Shown piece by piece: positions 1 to 7,466 of a stretch of 40,378 nt of DNA (position 1 is its first letter; every line of letters begins with the position of its first letter). Location of the stretch: the IMG/VR virus record IMGVR_UViG_3300050821_010422, positions 1 to 40,378 of that record; one strand, 5' to 3'. Under the pieces are notes generated by a model. The model had not been told where the DNA came from and searched no databases. It saw nothing but the letters and a program-made list of their open reading frames with translations. This DNA comes from a virus. A program made the position numbers and the translations under genes.

Positions 1-1
1 T

Positions 2-523
2 CTTGGTCATGCCCTTGCTCCAGTAATCGACCTTCCGGTCGAGATTGTGAAGCAAAGCCACCACTTAACCAACTGTCCGAATTTCCTGAGCCACTTCTTT
101 GTTTCGCTGGGTCTCGATCTGCTACAGTACTTTGCGAAGGCTGTTGTATGGGGTTGGGTGCAACGCTATATCGAAAAAAAATTTAGCACGGACACCAGCA
201 AAAGTTACACGGTCGCTCCCTGGTTAAATTGGCCCGCATTAGGTCTATTCTGGGCAAAGCTCAGTGTTATGCTGGTCGCGTATGTTCTACTTTTTCTGTT
301 TGTGCTAACGCGTATTGATTTTGGTGAGGGTAATCCAGAATACGAGACCTTGTACCACAATAGCGTAATTGACCACAAAGCTCGCATCCACGTTTCTACT
401 TTTGATTCTAATAATGGTGCAGTGACCAACAAGGAAAATTGCGCCAATGCCGAAGATTTGCTTCAGATGCAACAAGGAACGAAAATTCGGTTCTGGTGCG
501 AAGCTGGACGATACAAAAAATAG
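2..523 (+). CDS. Partial hypothetical membrane protein
   Basis: The reading frame is open to the left edge of the window, so this is probably the 3' part of a longer gene; the first possible start inside is GTG at 47. The product has an aromatic, hydrophobic stretch (about residues 24-40 counted from the GTG) and a clear membrane segment at about residues 68-90, followed by a polar C-terminal tail of about 65 residues with two cysteines. I do not recognise a family. Base composition is AT-rich compared with the phage genes to the right, which suits an accessory or moron gene. It is followed by more than 600 bases without a convincing gene. Function unknown. Confidence 0.5.
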   Translation, partial: LGHALAPVIDLPVEIVKQSHHLTNCPNFLSHFFVSLGLDLLQYFAKAVVWGWVQRYIEKKFSTDTSKSYTVAPWLNWPALGLFWAKLSVMLVAYVLLFLFVLTRIDFGEGNPEYETLYHNSVIDHKARIHVSTFDSNNGAVTNKENCANAEDLLQMQQGTKIRFWCEAGRYKK

Positions 524-845
524 TTGTGCAGCTGGTCTGCAGAGAGCAGGGACATATCAGGTCCAAATTTGCGAAAAATTGATCAGTTCCGATATATTAT
601 TTTTTCGATTGATTCGCCGGGCGGGGACGTTTTCCCATTCGTGAGCGATTAGCCTTCGGTGGGATGGCTTTTCTTAAGAAATTACTTGCGCCGGAAAAAA
701 CAGTCCGGTATATTCCAGTTCCATATACACGTCATCGGTGCGACTAACCGAATTGATGGCGGATATTTGAGTAGATTCTTTCGTGGCGCGGTCACTTTGC
801 AGATAGCACTGGAACGCGCGAATCTCCTCAAGTATCGGAAGTTCG

Positions 846-872
846 AAAAGCTCGCTTCGGCGGGCTTTTTTG
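846..872 (+). terminator. Intrinsic terminator
   Basis: An 8-bp stem (848-855 with 860-867), extended by two A-U pairs, closes a TTCG tetraloop and is followed by a T tract. It lies 320 bases after the last gene, so it would end a transcript that continues past the stop codon at 523 or a small RNA that starts in between. Confidence 0.75.
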
Positions 873-921
873 TTTATGATTCATTTGTCCTTAGCTGATT
901 AGGGAGCATAGTTTCGATAGT

Positions 922-976
922 CAGCGAGGAGATAAGCCCGCACGTTCTTCGTAAAAGCGACTGCTCCTCGCCGCTG
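922..976 (+). ncRNA. Candidate structured RNA upstream of a terminator
   Basis: GCGAGGAG at 924-931 pairs perfectly with CTCCTCGC at 964-971, enclosing 32 bases. An alternative pairing of CAGCG (922-926) with CGCTG (972-976) is also possible. Thirteen bases later comes a terminator hairpin. A long stem followed by a terminator is the usual form of a small RNA 3' end. No family was recognised and no promoter is clear, so this is a structural observation only. Confidence 0.3.
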
Positions 977-988
977 GCACCAATTTCC

Positions 989-1024
989 AAAGCCTCGCAC
1001 CTTCACCGGTTCGAGGCTTTTCTA
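989..1024 (+). terminator. Intrinsic terminator
   Basis: AAAGCCTCG (989-997) pairs with CGAGGCTTT (1012-1020) over 9 bp, with a 14-base loop and a short T-rich tail. It lies just after the hairpin at 922-976. Confidence 0.65.
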
Positions 1025-1109
1025 TTTGAGCATATGCGGAGCTGATTTGGCGTATGCTGAACTTTAAGCGAGTAAGGGAGTTTGATGTAATAATGCAATT
1101 GTTTTTTGT

Positions 1110-1137
1110 TTGAATTATTGCAATAATGTGTCATAGT
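1110..1137 (+). promoter_or_regulatory. Candidate promoter with palindromic operator
   Basis: A possible -35 TTGAAT (1110-1115) and a weak -10 CATAGT (1132-1137) are 16 bases apart. The spacer contains the perfect 14-bp palindrome ATTATTGCAATAAT (1114-1127). A related half (AATAATGCAATT) lies just upstream. A dimeric repressor site inside the promoter of the gene starting at 1170 would explain this. The promoter elements are poor, so this is tentative. Confidence 0.35.
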
Positions 1138-1169
1138 TTCCTCTTGGATAAAATTTCCTTGGGGGAAGC

Positions 1170-2147
1170 ATGGTAGATCGAGTTACCGTTTCAAGCGAGC
1201 AGGATGCGTTCGATTTATTAAAGAGAGCGATCAATGACGAGCTTAGCGATCAACTGGTACTAAAGTTTGATAACTGGCCCAAACTTACGGTCACCCTAAA
1301 AGGTTCTGGTTACGACAGCACAATAACGCCGAGCTTGATGCAGGCGATGATTGATCTCCAGCATGGGATTAATAGGACATATTCCAAGCTAATTTATGAT
1401 CATCCAGACTCTAGGCATTTAAAAGATGCGGAACGCCAGCAGCTCGAATTCAAGGCAAAGGTGGAACAAGGCAGCTCAGTTGTTGAAATCAACTTAGCTG
1501 ATTTTGCACAAAAATTAGCTAGCGAACTAGTCGGGAAAATGGAACCTTCACAGATCGTTATTCTGGGAGTAGTAGGGGCTTCGTTATGGGCCGCAACCTC
1601 CATGTTTAAACATTACGTCAGCACGCAAGCAAAGCATAAAGAAGCGGAGATCGATGCTGACAAGCTAATAAAGCTGTCAACGCTAGAAACAGAGCGGCTG
1701 AGCATCGTTACTCAAGCGCTTCAAATGCAACCGCGTCTAGTGTCCGTAGAAAAGGACGCGCAGCTTACCAGCATGTCTTTTCTAAAGGGTATTTCGGATG
1801 CTGACTCAATTGATGTGAATGGCATCAAATTGACAAATGACGAGGTAAGAAAAGTTATTTCTACCAGTAGGTCGGAGTCTAGCGAGATTCAACTGAATGG
1901 TAATTATCGAATTTTGTCAGTTGATACGAGTAAAGAAGACGAGATCAAAATCAAAATTCGTCACCTTGAAAAAGCTAGGGATTTCTGGGCAAAATTTAAA
2001 GACAACAGCTTGGACAAGGAACATGTGCGAGCACTTCAAGACGCGGAATGGTCTAAAACCCCAGTTTATTTAAGCGTAAATGCTACTGAGTTGAGGGGCG
2101 AAGTAACAACAGCAGTAATTATATCTGCGAAGCCCCAGCCGACTTAG
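1170..2147 (+). CDS. Hypothetical protein with one membrane segment
   Basis: The product has 325 residues. ATG at 1170 follows GGGGGA closely. The N-terminal 120 residues are soluble and mixed. A hydrophobic segment at about 128-148 (VILGVVGASLWAATSMF) is the only likely membrane span, followed by a charged helical stretch and a C-terminal half rich in Ser, Lys and Glu that looks like an alpha/beta domain. I do not recognise the family. It is monocistronic: terminators lie upstream (989-1024) and downstream (2353-2385), and a palindromic site overlaps its likely promoter. AT-rich composition and isolation next to phage packaging genes suggest a prophage moron or accessory gene with its own regulation. 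Membrane anchoring with a large cytoplasmic domain would fit a sensor, exclusion or defence role, but nothing here proves that. Confidence 0.7.
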   Translation: MVDRVTVSSEQDAFDLLKRAINDELSDQLVLKFDNWPKLTVTLKGSGYDSTITPSLMQAMIDLQHGINRTYSKLIYDHPDSRHLKDAERQQLEFKAKVEQGSSVVEINLADFAQKLASELVGKMEPSQIVILGVVGASLWAATSMFKHYVSTQAKHKEAEIDADKLIKLSTLETERLSIVTQALQMQPRLVSVEKDAQLTSMSFLKGISDADSIDVNGIKLTNDEVRKVISTSRSESSEIQLNGNYRILSVDTSKEDEIKIKIRHLEKARDFWAKFKDNSLDKEHVRALQDAEWSKTPVYLSVNATELRGEVTTAVIISAKPQPT

Positions 2148-2406
2148 TAGCTTCCTTGTTAAATGGGATTGGAGGTTTTCGAGTGTTCCGTCACATTGAA
2201 AATAATAGGGTGTTTTCTCGCCAATTCGCGCTTCATTTTTGCTGATGTAAATAGCTGTTGCTTGAGTAAATATCTGTAACTAGGCATGGAGAGTTGATTT
2301 AGTTGGAGTACATTGAATTCGTCTCCTCCAATTCTCCCTAAGTTTTGGATTCAGCCCGCCACCGTAAGGTTCGCGGGCTTTTTTTCGCCCAAAAGAACAG
2401 GCATGT
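2148..2406. other. Intergenic stretch
   Basis: No gene seen. It contains the terminator at 2353-2385 and, before it, TTGGAG facing CTCCAA across about 20 bases (about 2300-2330), a weak inverted repeat that may be part of a structured transcript end. Confidence 0.4.
2353..2385 (+). terminator. Intrinsic terminator
   Basis: AGCCCGC (2353-2359) pairs with GCGGGCT (2373-2379) and is followed by seven T residues. It probably ends the transcript of the gene at 1170-2147 and insulates it from the phage late genes. Confidence 0.75.
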
Positions 2407-2616
2407 ATGTTGGCAACCACAGACCCATTCAATGCTTTATCGTTGGTAGAAAAACTGAACATGGATGGGGTTTGCAAAATGCATTTGACAGTACAGCTCG
2501 ATGAGCGATTGGCAGAACGATTCGCTGCGTTAGTAGGCATCTCCTATCTCGTAGCAGCCATTGGCGTTGCTTGTGCTGGAGCTGCTGCGCTCATTTTGGC
2601 TATTCGTTGGTGGTGA
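2407..2616 (+). CDS. Small membrane protein upstream of the HNH nuclease
   Basis: The product has 69 residues. The C-terminal part is one strongly hydrophobic helix (about residues 43-67, rich in Ala, Ile and Leu) ending in Arg-Trp-Trp; the N-terminal 40 residues are soluble. ATG at 2407 has AGG five bases upstream; in-frame ATG codons at 2461 and 2482 are alternatives, and the shorter forms keep the membrane helix. The stop is 6 bases before the HNH nuclease start, so the two are probably co-transcribed. Small one-span proteins are common at this place in phage genomes. Its role is unknown; no holin signature is present. Confidence 0.45.
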   Translation: MLATTDPFNALSLVEKLNMDGVCKMHLTVQLDERLAERFAALVGISYLVAAIGVACAGAAALILAIRWW

Positions 2617-2622
2617 CGTTAT

Positions 2623-3045
2623 ATGCCGCGCCGGCCGCGTAAGCCATGTGCTGCGCCTGGCTGTGGTGTGCTGGTCGATGGCGCTGAGCGTTGCTGTCCG
2701 AAGCACCAGAAGTTGCGTCAGCAGCAGGACTGCGAGCGGCGGGGCACGGCACACCAGCGCGGATACACCAGCGCCTGGACGCGAGCACGCTCGCATTACC
2801 TGCGAGCGCATCCGCTCTGCGCGCATTGCACCCACGATGGGGTCGTGACTGCCGCAACAGTCGTCGATCACATCACGCCGCCGCGGCTTCGAGAGGCGCT
2901 GGATAGTGGTGACGCTGGGTTTATCGCCAGAGCGAAGGCGTTGTTCTGGGACAGCTTGTGCAACTGGCAGTCCTTATGCAAGCGGCATCACGACATCAAG
3001 ACCGCGACCGAAGACGGCGGGTTTGGACGGAAAGCAAGGCACTAA
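2623..3045 (+). CDS. HNH endonuclease
   Basis: The product has 140 residues. The N-terminus is Arg/Cys/His-rich (CAAPGCG, CCPKH). The HNH core follows: CAHC zinc knuckle, then VVDHI (His of the first HNH element), then NWQSLCKRHHDIKT (Asn and His, with the second Cys/His zinc pair). This is the usual HNH nuclease layout. Small HNH nucleases lie just before the terminase small subunit in many HK97-like cos phages and take part in cutting DNA at the packaging site with terminase; the gene order here matches. Composition is GC-rich like the late genes. Confidence 0.85.
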   Translation: MPRRPRKPCAAPGCGVLVDGAERCCPKHQKLRQQQDCERRGTAHQRGYTSAWTRARSHYLRAHPLCAHCTHDGVVTAATVVDHITPPRLREALDSGDAGFIARAKALFWDSLCNWQSLCKRHHDIKTATEDGGFGRKARH

Positions 3046-3048
3046 TAT

Positions 3049-3252
3049 ATGGAAGCATGGAAACGGAAACGTTGGTCGCGCAATGTTGGCGCGCTTGACG
3101 TCATCGGACGCGGTCGCCTATGTGCGATCTGCCACGGCGGCGATCATCATGAAGACCACTGCGACGATGCGCCTGACCCATCGGCTGAGCGAGTGACTCA
3201 GATGGACCAGAGCGACGTCGCTGACGCTGCCACGGACCCGTCGCAGGGGTAG
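3049..3252 (+). CDS. Possible small Cys/His protein
   Basis: The product would have 67 residues, starting 3 bases after the HNH stop codon. It contains a compact Cys/His cluster (CAICHGGDHHEDHC) in the middle, a basic N-terminus and an acidic C-terminus. Third codon positions are GC-rich, which favours coding, but the upstream AAGG is 9 bases from the ATG and no family was recognised. It runs into the presumed cos region, so it may also be fortuitous. Confidence 0.35.
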   Translation: MEAWKRKRWSRNVGALDVIGRGRLCAICHGGDHHEDHCDDAPDPSAERVTQMDQSDVADAATDPSQG

Positions 3253-3300
3253 GGGGAGTCAAAAGTCTACAGACTCTCGTCGCCCAGACCGTCAGCTTAG
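3236..3300 (+). other. Candidate cos / packaging region
   Basis: Between the HNH nuclease and terminase genes lies a G-tract (CAGGGGTAGGGGGAGTC) followed by a dyad: AGTCT (3264-3268) and AGACT (3271-3275) around AC, with GAGTC/GACTC overlapping it. G-rich runs followed by short dyads between HNH and terS genes are the usual place of cohesive ends in HK97-like phages. The exact nick positions cannot be read from sequence alone. Confidence 0.4.
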
Positions 3301-3345
3301 TAATTTTTTTATTTCCACAAAATGAAATTTCAAAAGGGTTGACTT

Positions 3346-3747
3346 ATGGCAAGGCCTAGGACCCCATCGAACGTACTGCAAATGCGTGGCGCGTTCGACA
3401 AGAACCCCAAGCGCGGCCGTGAGCGGGAAGGCGAGCCCGAGCCCAATGGCGAGATCGGCGATCCGCCAGCGAGTCTCAGCGAGGATGCGAAAAAATGTTG
3501 GTTCGAAATTGTAGGTTTGCTGGCGCCGGGCGTCCTTTGCCGCTCTGATCGCCTCGCTCTTGAAATGGCGGCATCGCTGCTTGCCCAAATGCGAGGGACG
3601 CAATGGTTGGTGCCGGCGGCGGTGCTTACGCGCTACGAAACTCTGATCGGAAAGTTCGGTATGACGCCGTCCGATCGGTCTAAAGTCTCGGTGCCGAAGA
3701 CAGCCGCGGCCAATCCGTTCGCCAAGCTCATCAAGAAAGGAAAGTAA
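3346..3747 (+). CDS. terS: Phage terminase small subunit (P27 family)
   Basis: The product has 133 residues. It begins with the family's basic, proline-containing N-terminus (ARPRTPSNVLQMRG), continues with the ASLSEDAKKCWFEIVGLLA helix and ends with the typical GMTPSDRSKV motif. P27-type small subunits recognise the packaging site and load the large subunit. ATG at 3346 has AAGGG eight bases upstream. The length is slightly below the family's usual 140-160. It lies 9 bases before terL. The region after residue 75 is more diverged but still helical. Confidence 0.88.
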   Translation: MARPRTPSNVLQMRGAFDKNPKRGREREGEPEPNGEIGDPPASLSEDAKKCWFEIVGLLAPGVLCRSDRLALEMAASLLAQMRGTQWLVPAAVLTRYETLIGKFGMTPSDRSKVSVPKTAAANPFAKLIKKGK

Positions 3748-3756
3748 GCGTGTTCA

Positions 3757-5448
3757 ATGGCCAATCCACATGTAACAGCGGCAAATCGCTACGCGCGCGA
3801 AGTCGTGGCGGGAAAGATTGTCGCGTGCAAGTGGGTCAAATTGGCCTGCAAACGCCATCTCGATGACCTGGAATCGGCGAAAAAGAAGACGTCCAAATAT
3901 TTTTTCGACGCCGACGCCGCGGACGATGTCTGTGCGTTTATCGAGTTGCTGCCCCATACCAAGGGCAAATGGGCCAAGACTAAAGAGCTGATTGTGCTGC
4001 AGCCGTGGCAGAAATTCATTTTCTGCGTTCTTTTCGGTTGGAAGATTCGCAAGAATGAACGGCGGCGCTTTCGTAAAGCCTATATCGCGGTTCCCCGTAA
4101 AAACGGCAAATCCATCCTTGCTGCCGGCATCGCGCTGTATATGTTCGCCGCCGATGGCGAGTTTGGTGCCGAGGTCTACTCCGGCGCGACCACAGAGAAG
4201 CAAGCCTGGGAGGTTTTCCGGCCCGCCAAGCAAATGATTGAGCGCACGCCGGAACTGGCGGACGCCATCGGTGCCGAGGTATGGGCCAAGATGTTGCTGA
4301 CGCCGGCCGACGGCTCCAAATTCGAGCCCGTGATTGGCAAGCCAGGCGATGGCTCATCGCCGTCCTGCGCAATCGTCGACGAGTACCACGAGCATGATAC
4401 GTCCGAGCTGGTCGATACGATGGAAACCGGCATGGGTGCACGCGATCAGCCGTTGCTGGTCGAAATCACCACGGCCGGTTACAACATCGCCGGACCGTGC
4501 TATGACCAGGAACTAGACGCGAAGAAGGTGCTGGAAGGCGCGCTGGAGCAGGATGAACTGTTCGCCATTATCTACACGGTGGATGAAGAGGATGCCTGGG
4601 ACGATCCCAAGGCACTGCGCAAGGCCAATCCGAACATGGGAATCTCGGTCGATCAGGATTTCCTGCTCAGCCAGCAGCGCCAGGCAGTACAAAGTGCCGC
4701 CAAACAGACCCGATTCAAGACCAAGCACCTGAATATCTGGTGTTCGGCGAAGACGGCCTGGATGAACATGATCGAATGGGCCAAATGCGCGGATCCGACG
4801 CTACGCCGTGAACAGTTCATAGGTGACAAAAACTGGAAAGCGCTCGATCTGGCCTCCCGCTCCGATATTTGTGCCGACGTCGATTGCTTCATACGAGAAA
4901 TCGAGGGCAAGACCCACTATTACCTGTTCGGTAAATATGCGTTGCCGGAAACGGCCATCGAATCCGCGACTAAGTTCAAGAATTCCTATACCAAGTGGGT
5001 GATCGAGGGTTTTCTTGATCAGCATGAGGGTGCCGAGATCGATTTTTCCATCGTGCGCGATCTGGTGCTGGCAGACATGGACGTGTTTGCGCCGCAGGAG
5101 GTCGTATTCGATCCCTGGCGCGCCGCGCAGCTGGCGCAGGAGCTCATGAAAGAAGGCGCGGTTGCCGTCGAGTTTCGCCAAACGGTGCAGAACATGTCGC
5201 TGCCGATGAAGGAACTGGAGAGTGCGGTCAAGGCCGGACGGCTGCACCACGACGGCAATCCGGTGCTGACCTGGATGATGTCGAACGTGGTGGCGAAACT
5301 GGACGCCAAGGACAACATCTATCCCCGCAAGGAAAAGCAGGAAAACAAGATCGACGGCGTTGTCGCCGCGATTATGGCAGTCGGCCGCGCCATGCTGGCC
5401 GAACCCGATCAAAGCGACGACTGGATCAGCGACATCCTCATCGCCTAA
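3757..5448 (+). CDS. terL: Phage terminase large subunit
   Basis: The product has 563 residues. The ATPase domain fills the N-terminal half: Walker A VPRKNGKS at residues 112-119 and Walker B CAIVDE with the acidic pair Asp208-Glu209. The C-terminal nuclease domain starts near residue 360 (ALDLASRSDICADVD, with the metal-binding Asp) and continues past VFDPWRA to NKIDGVVAAIMAVGRA near the end, where an Asp typical of the RNase H-like fold is present. This is the HK97-type Terminase_1 family. The enzyme pumps DNA into the prohead and cuts it at the cos site. The gene is complete and has no frameshift. Confidence 0.95.
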   Translation: MANPHVTAANRYAREVVAGKIVACKWVKLACKRHLDDLESAKKKTSKYFFDADAADDVCAFIELLPHTKGKWAKTKELIVLQPWQKFIFCVLFGWKIRKNERRRFRKAYIAVPRKNGKSILAAGIALYMFAADGEFGAEVYSGATTEKQAWEVFRPAKQMIERTPELADAIGAEVWAKMLLTPADGSKFEPVIGKPGDGSSPSCAIVDEYHEHDTSELVDTMETGMGARDQPLLVEITTAGYNIAGPCYDQELDAKKVLEGALEQDELFAIIYTVDEEDAWDDPKALRKANPNMGISVDQDFLLSQQRQAVQSAAKQTRFKTKHLNIWCSAKTAWMNMIEWAKCADPTLRREQFIGDKNWKALDLASRSDICADVDCFIREIEGKTHYYLFGKYALPETAIESATKFKNSYTKWVIEGFLDQHEGAEIDFSIVRDLVLADMDVFAPQEVVFDPWRAAQLAQELMKEGAVAVEFRQTVQNMSLPMKELESAVKAGRLHHDGNPVLTWMMSNVVAKLDAKDNIYPRKEKQENKIDGVVAAIMAVGRAMLAEPDQSDDWISDILIA

Positions 5449-5458
5449 TAGGAAATCA

Positions 5459-6769
5459 ATGAGTCAAACTAAAACGAAGCCAGCAGGGCGCATCAAAGGG
5501 AGCGTCCTGAAATGGCTCGGCGTGCCGATAGCGCTGACGGATACGGACTTCTGGTCTGCCTATCTGGGTGGCGGCTCTTTTACTGGTCGCCGGGTAACGG
5601 TCGATGCTGCCTTGCAGCTGGCCACCGTATGGGCGTGCGTGCGCCTGCTGTCCGAGACGATCGCCACCTTGCCGCTGGGGTTTTACGAAAAACTCGCCGA
5701 TGGCTCCCGCGAACCGGCGACGGCTCACCCGCTCTACGATCTATTGCACAACCAGCCCAACGCAGACATGACCGCGGTTCAGTTCTGGGAAGCGATCATC
5801 GCCAGCATGCTTTTGTGGGGTAATGCCTATATAGAAAAGGCCAAGATCGGCAAACGCATTGTTGCCCTGAATTTTCTGCATCCTGGCCGGATGCAGAAGC
5901 GGCGGCTGCTCTCCGGCGCGATGGAATATAACTACCGCGACCTGGACGGTTCGCAGCGGACTATTGCGGAAGGCGACCTGGTCAACATTCCGGCTTTCAG
6001 CCTCGACGGCGTCAATGGGCTGACGCCCATGTCCTACGGCGCTAATGTGTTCGGCGCCGCTATGGCGACGGATGAGGCTAGCAGTAAAGTGTTTTCGAGC
6101 GGCATGCGGGCCGCCGGCTTTGTCAAAGTAACCGGCACGCTCAAGAAGGACCAGCGCGAGGATCTGCGCGCCAGCATTAAACAATTTGCCGCTGGCGGTC
6201 CAGAAGCCGGCAACGTCATGGTGTTGGAGAACGACTCCACTTACCAGCAGTTGACCATGAACCCTGGCGACTCGCAGATGCTGGAATCGCGCTCCTTCAA
6301 TGTCGAGGAAATGTGCCGCTGGTTTCGCGTTCCTCCCTTCATGGTGGGGCATTCAGCCAATTCGACCAACTGGGGCACTGGCATCGAGCAGCAGATGATT
6401 GGTTTCTTGACATTCTCCCTGCGGCCATGGCTGACCAGGGTCGAGCAGGCCATCCGCAAATCCCTGTTGTCGCCAGGTGAGCGCAGCAAATTCTTTGCAG
6501 AATTTGCCATTGAAGGCCTGCTGCGCGCCGACAGCGCCGCGCGCGCCGAGTATCTGGCAAAAATGACACAAAACGGGCTGATGACGCGCAACGAGGGGCG
6601 CGCCTACGATAATCGCGCGCCGCTCGCCGGCGGCGACGAGCTGACCGTGCAGAGCAATCTGGTGCCGCTCACCATGCTTGGCAAGATCACATCCACCGCC
6701 GGCGCGGCCAAGAACGCACTGCGGCAATGGCTAGGAATCAAAAACGATGAGGACAACGATGAAACGTAA
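5459..6769 (+). CDS. HK97-type portal protein
   Basis: The product has 436 residues. The start at ATG 5459 has AGGAA seven bases upstream; the frame is open further left into terL but without a ribosome site there. Portal hallmarks are ATVWACVRLLSETIATLPLGFYEK near the N-terminus, the LLHNQPNADMTAVQFWEAIIASMLLWGNAYIEK block and the VPPFMVGH motif. The dodecameric portal sits at one capsid vertex, docks the terminase and is the DNA channel. The 3' end overlaps the prohead protease start. Confidence 0.95.
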   Translation: MSQTKTKPAGRIKGSVLKWLGVPIALTDTDFWSAYLGGGSFTGRRVTVDAALQLATVWACVRLLSETIATLPLGFYEKLADGSREPATAHPLYDLLHNQPNADMTAVQFWEAIIASMLLWGNAYIEKAKIGKRIVALNFLHPGRMQKRRLLSGAMEYNYRDLDGSQRTIAEGDLVNIPAFSLDGVNGLTPMSYGANVFGAAMATDEASSKVFSSGMRAAGFVKVTGTLKKDQREDLRASIKQFAAGGPEAGNVMVLENDSTYQQLTMNPGDSQMLESRSFNVEEMCRWFRVPPFMVGHSANSTNWGTGIEQQMIGFLTFSLRPWLTRVEQAIRKSLLSPGERSKFFAEFAIEGLLRADSAARAEYLAKMTQNGLMTRNEGRAYDNRAPLAGGDELTVQSNLVPLTMLGKITSTAGAAKNALRQWLGIKNDEDNDET

Positions 6770-7457
6770 AAGCGGAACGATGCAAATCCGATCATTCGAC
6801 TATCAAGTGAAGGCCGTCCAAGAGGACGGCCTTTTTTCTGGGTACGGCTCGGTGTTCGGTACCGTGGACAGTTACAACGAGGTGGTGGCGCCAGGCGCTT
6901 TCCTGGACAGCATTGCGGAAACCAAGGCCAAGGGCCGCACGTTCCCGGTGCTGTGGCAGCACCGCTCCGGCGAGCCGATCGGCGACTGGGACATCAATTC
7001 GCTGAAGGAAGACGACCACGGACTGTTCGGCACCGGCCAGCTGTGGTTGACTGACGCCGCCTACGCCAAGATCGCCTACCGCGGCATGCAGTCGCGCTCG
7101 ATCACCGGTCTGTCGATTGGCTATTACGTTCGGGATTCCAGTTACGACGAAAAAACCGGCATCTTGACTCTCAAAAAACTGGATCTGGTCGAAATTTCCA
7201 TTGTCACCACACCGGCGAACGACGACGCCCGCATTGACGCTATCAAGGCTCGGATTGCCCACGGCAACCTGCCGAATCTCCCTGATTTTGAAAAGCTCCT
7301 GCGCGAGGCAGGCTTTTCGAAGACTCAAGCCACGGTGATCGCAAGTCGTGGCTTGAAGCACCTGCTCCGGAGCGAGTCCGAGGGCGACAGCGAACAAAAG
7401 GCAGCTCTTTCTGAAATGAGCCAACGCCTTGCCAGCTTTTCTCTCCCTCAACTTTAA
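6759..7457 (+). CDS. HK97-type prohead protease
   Basis: The product has 232 residues (peptidase family S78). ATG at 6759 is preferred because GAGG lies six bases upstream; ATG 6747 and 6780 are in frame. The catalytic His is H68 in LWQHRSGEPIGDW and the Ser is S119 in SITGLSIGYY, followed by LDLVEISIVTTPAN. The protease digests the capsid scaffold domain during maturation. About 60 C-terminal residues after the protease core carry FEKLLREAGFSKTQA, a helical tail often seen in these proteases. The gene overlaps the portal gene and precedes the capsid gene by 9 bases. Confidence 0.93.
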   Translation: MKRKSGTMQIRSFDYQVKAVQEDGLFSGYGSVFGTVDSYNEVVAPGAFLDSIAETKAKGRTFPVLWQHRSGEPIGDWDINSLKEDDHGLFGTGQLWLTDAAYAKIAYRGMQSRSITGLSIGYYVRDSSYDEKTGILTLKKLDLVEISIVTTPANDDARIDAIKARIAHGNLPNLPDFEKLLREAGFSKTQATVIASRGLKHLLRSESEGDSEQKAALSEMSQRLASFSLPQL

Positions 7458-7466
7458 GGAATCAAT

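Larger units (their letters stand above)
524..1169. other. Non-coding stretch with two terminators and a structured hairpin
   Basis: No convincing gene. Short open frames here have no ribosome binding site and one runs through a terminator stem. The stretch holds an intrinsic terminator at 846-872, a long-range hairpin at 922-976 followed directly by a second terminator at 989-1024, and a perfect 14-bp palindrome at 1114-1127 just upstream of the next gene. It may carry one or two small RNAs, but no known RNA family was recognised. Confidence 0.5.

Noticed and set aside
659-898. 79-codon frame in the left intergenic stretch
   Set aside because: Runs through the terminator at 846-872, with no clear ribosome site and no recognisable features.
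5360-5458. Upstream extension of the portal frame
   Set aside because: Lies in terL; the ribosome site and portal homology begin at 5459.
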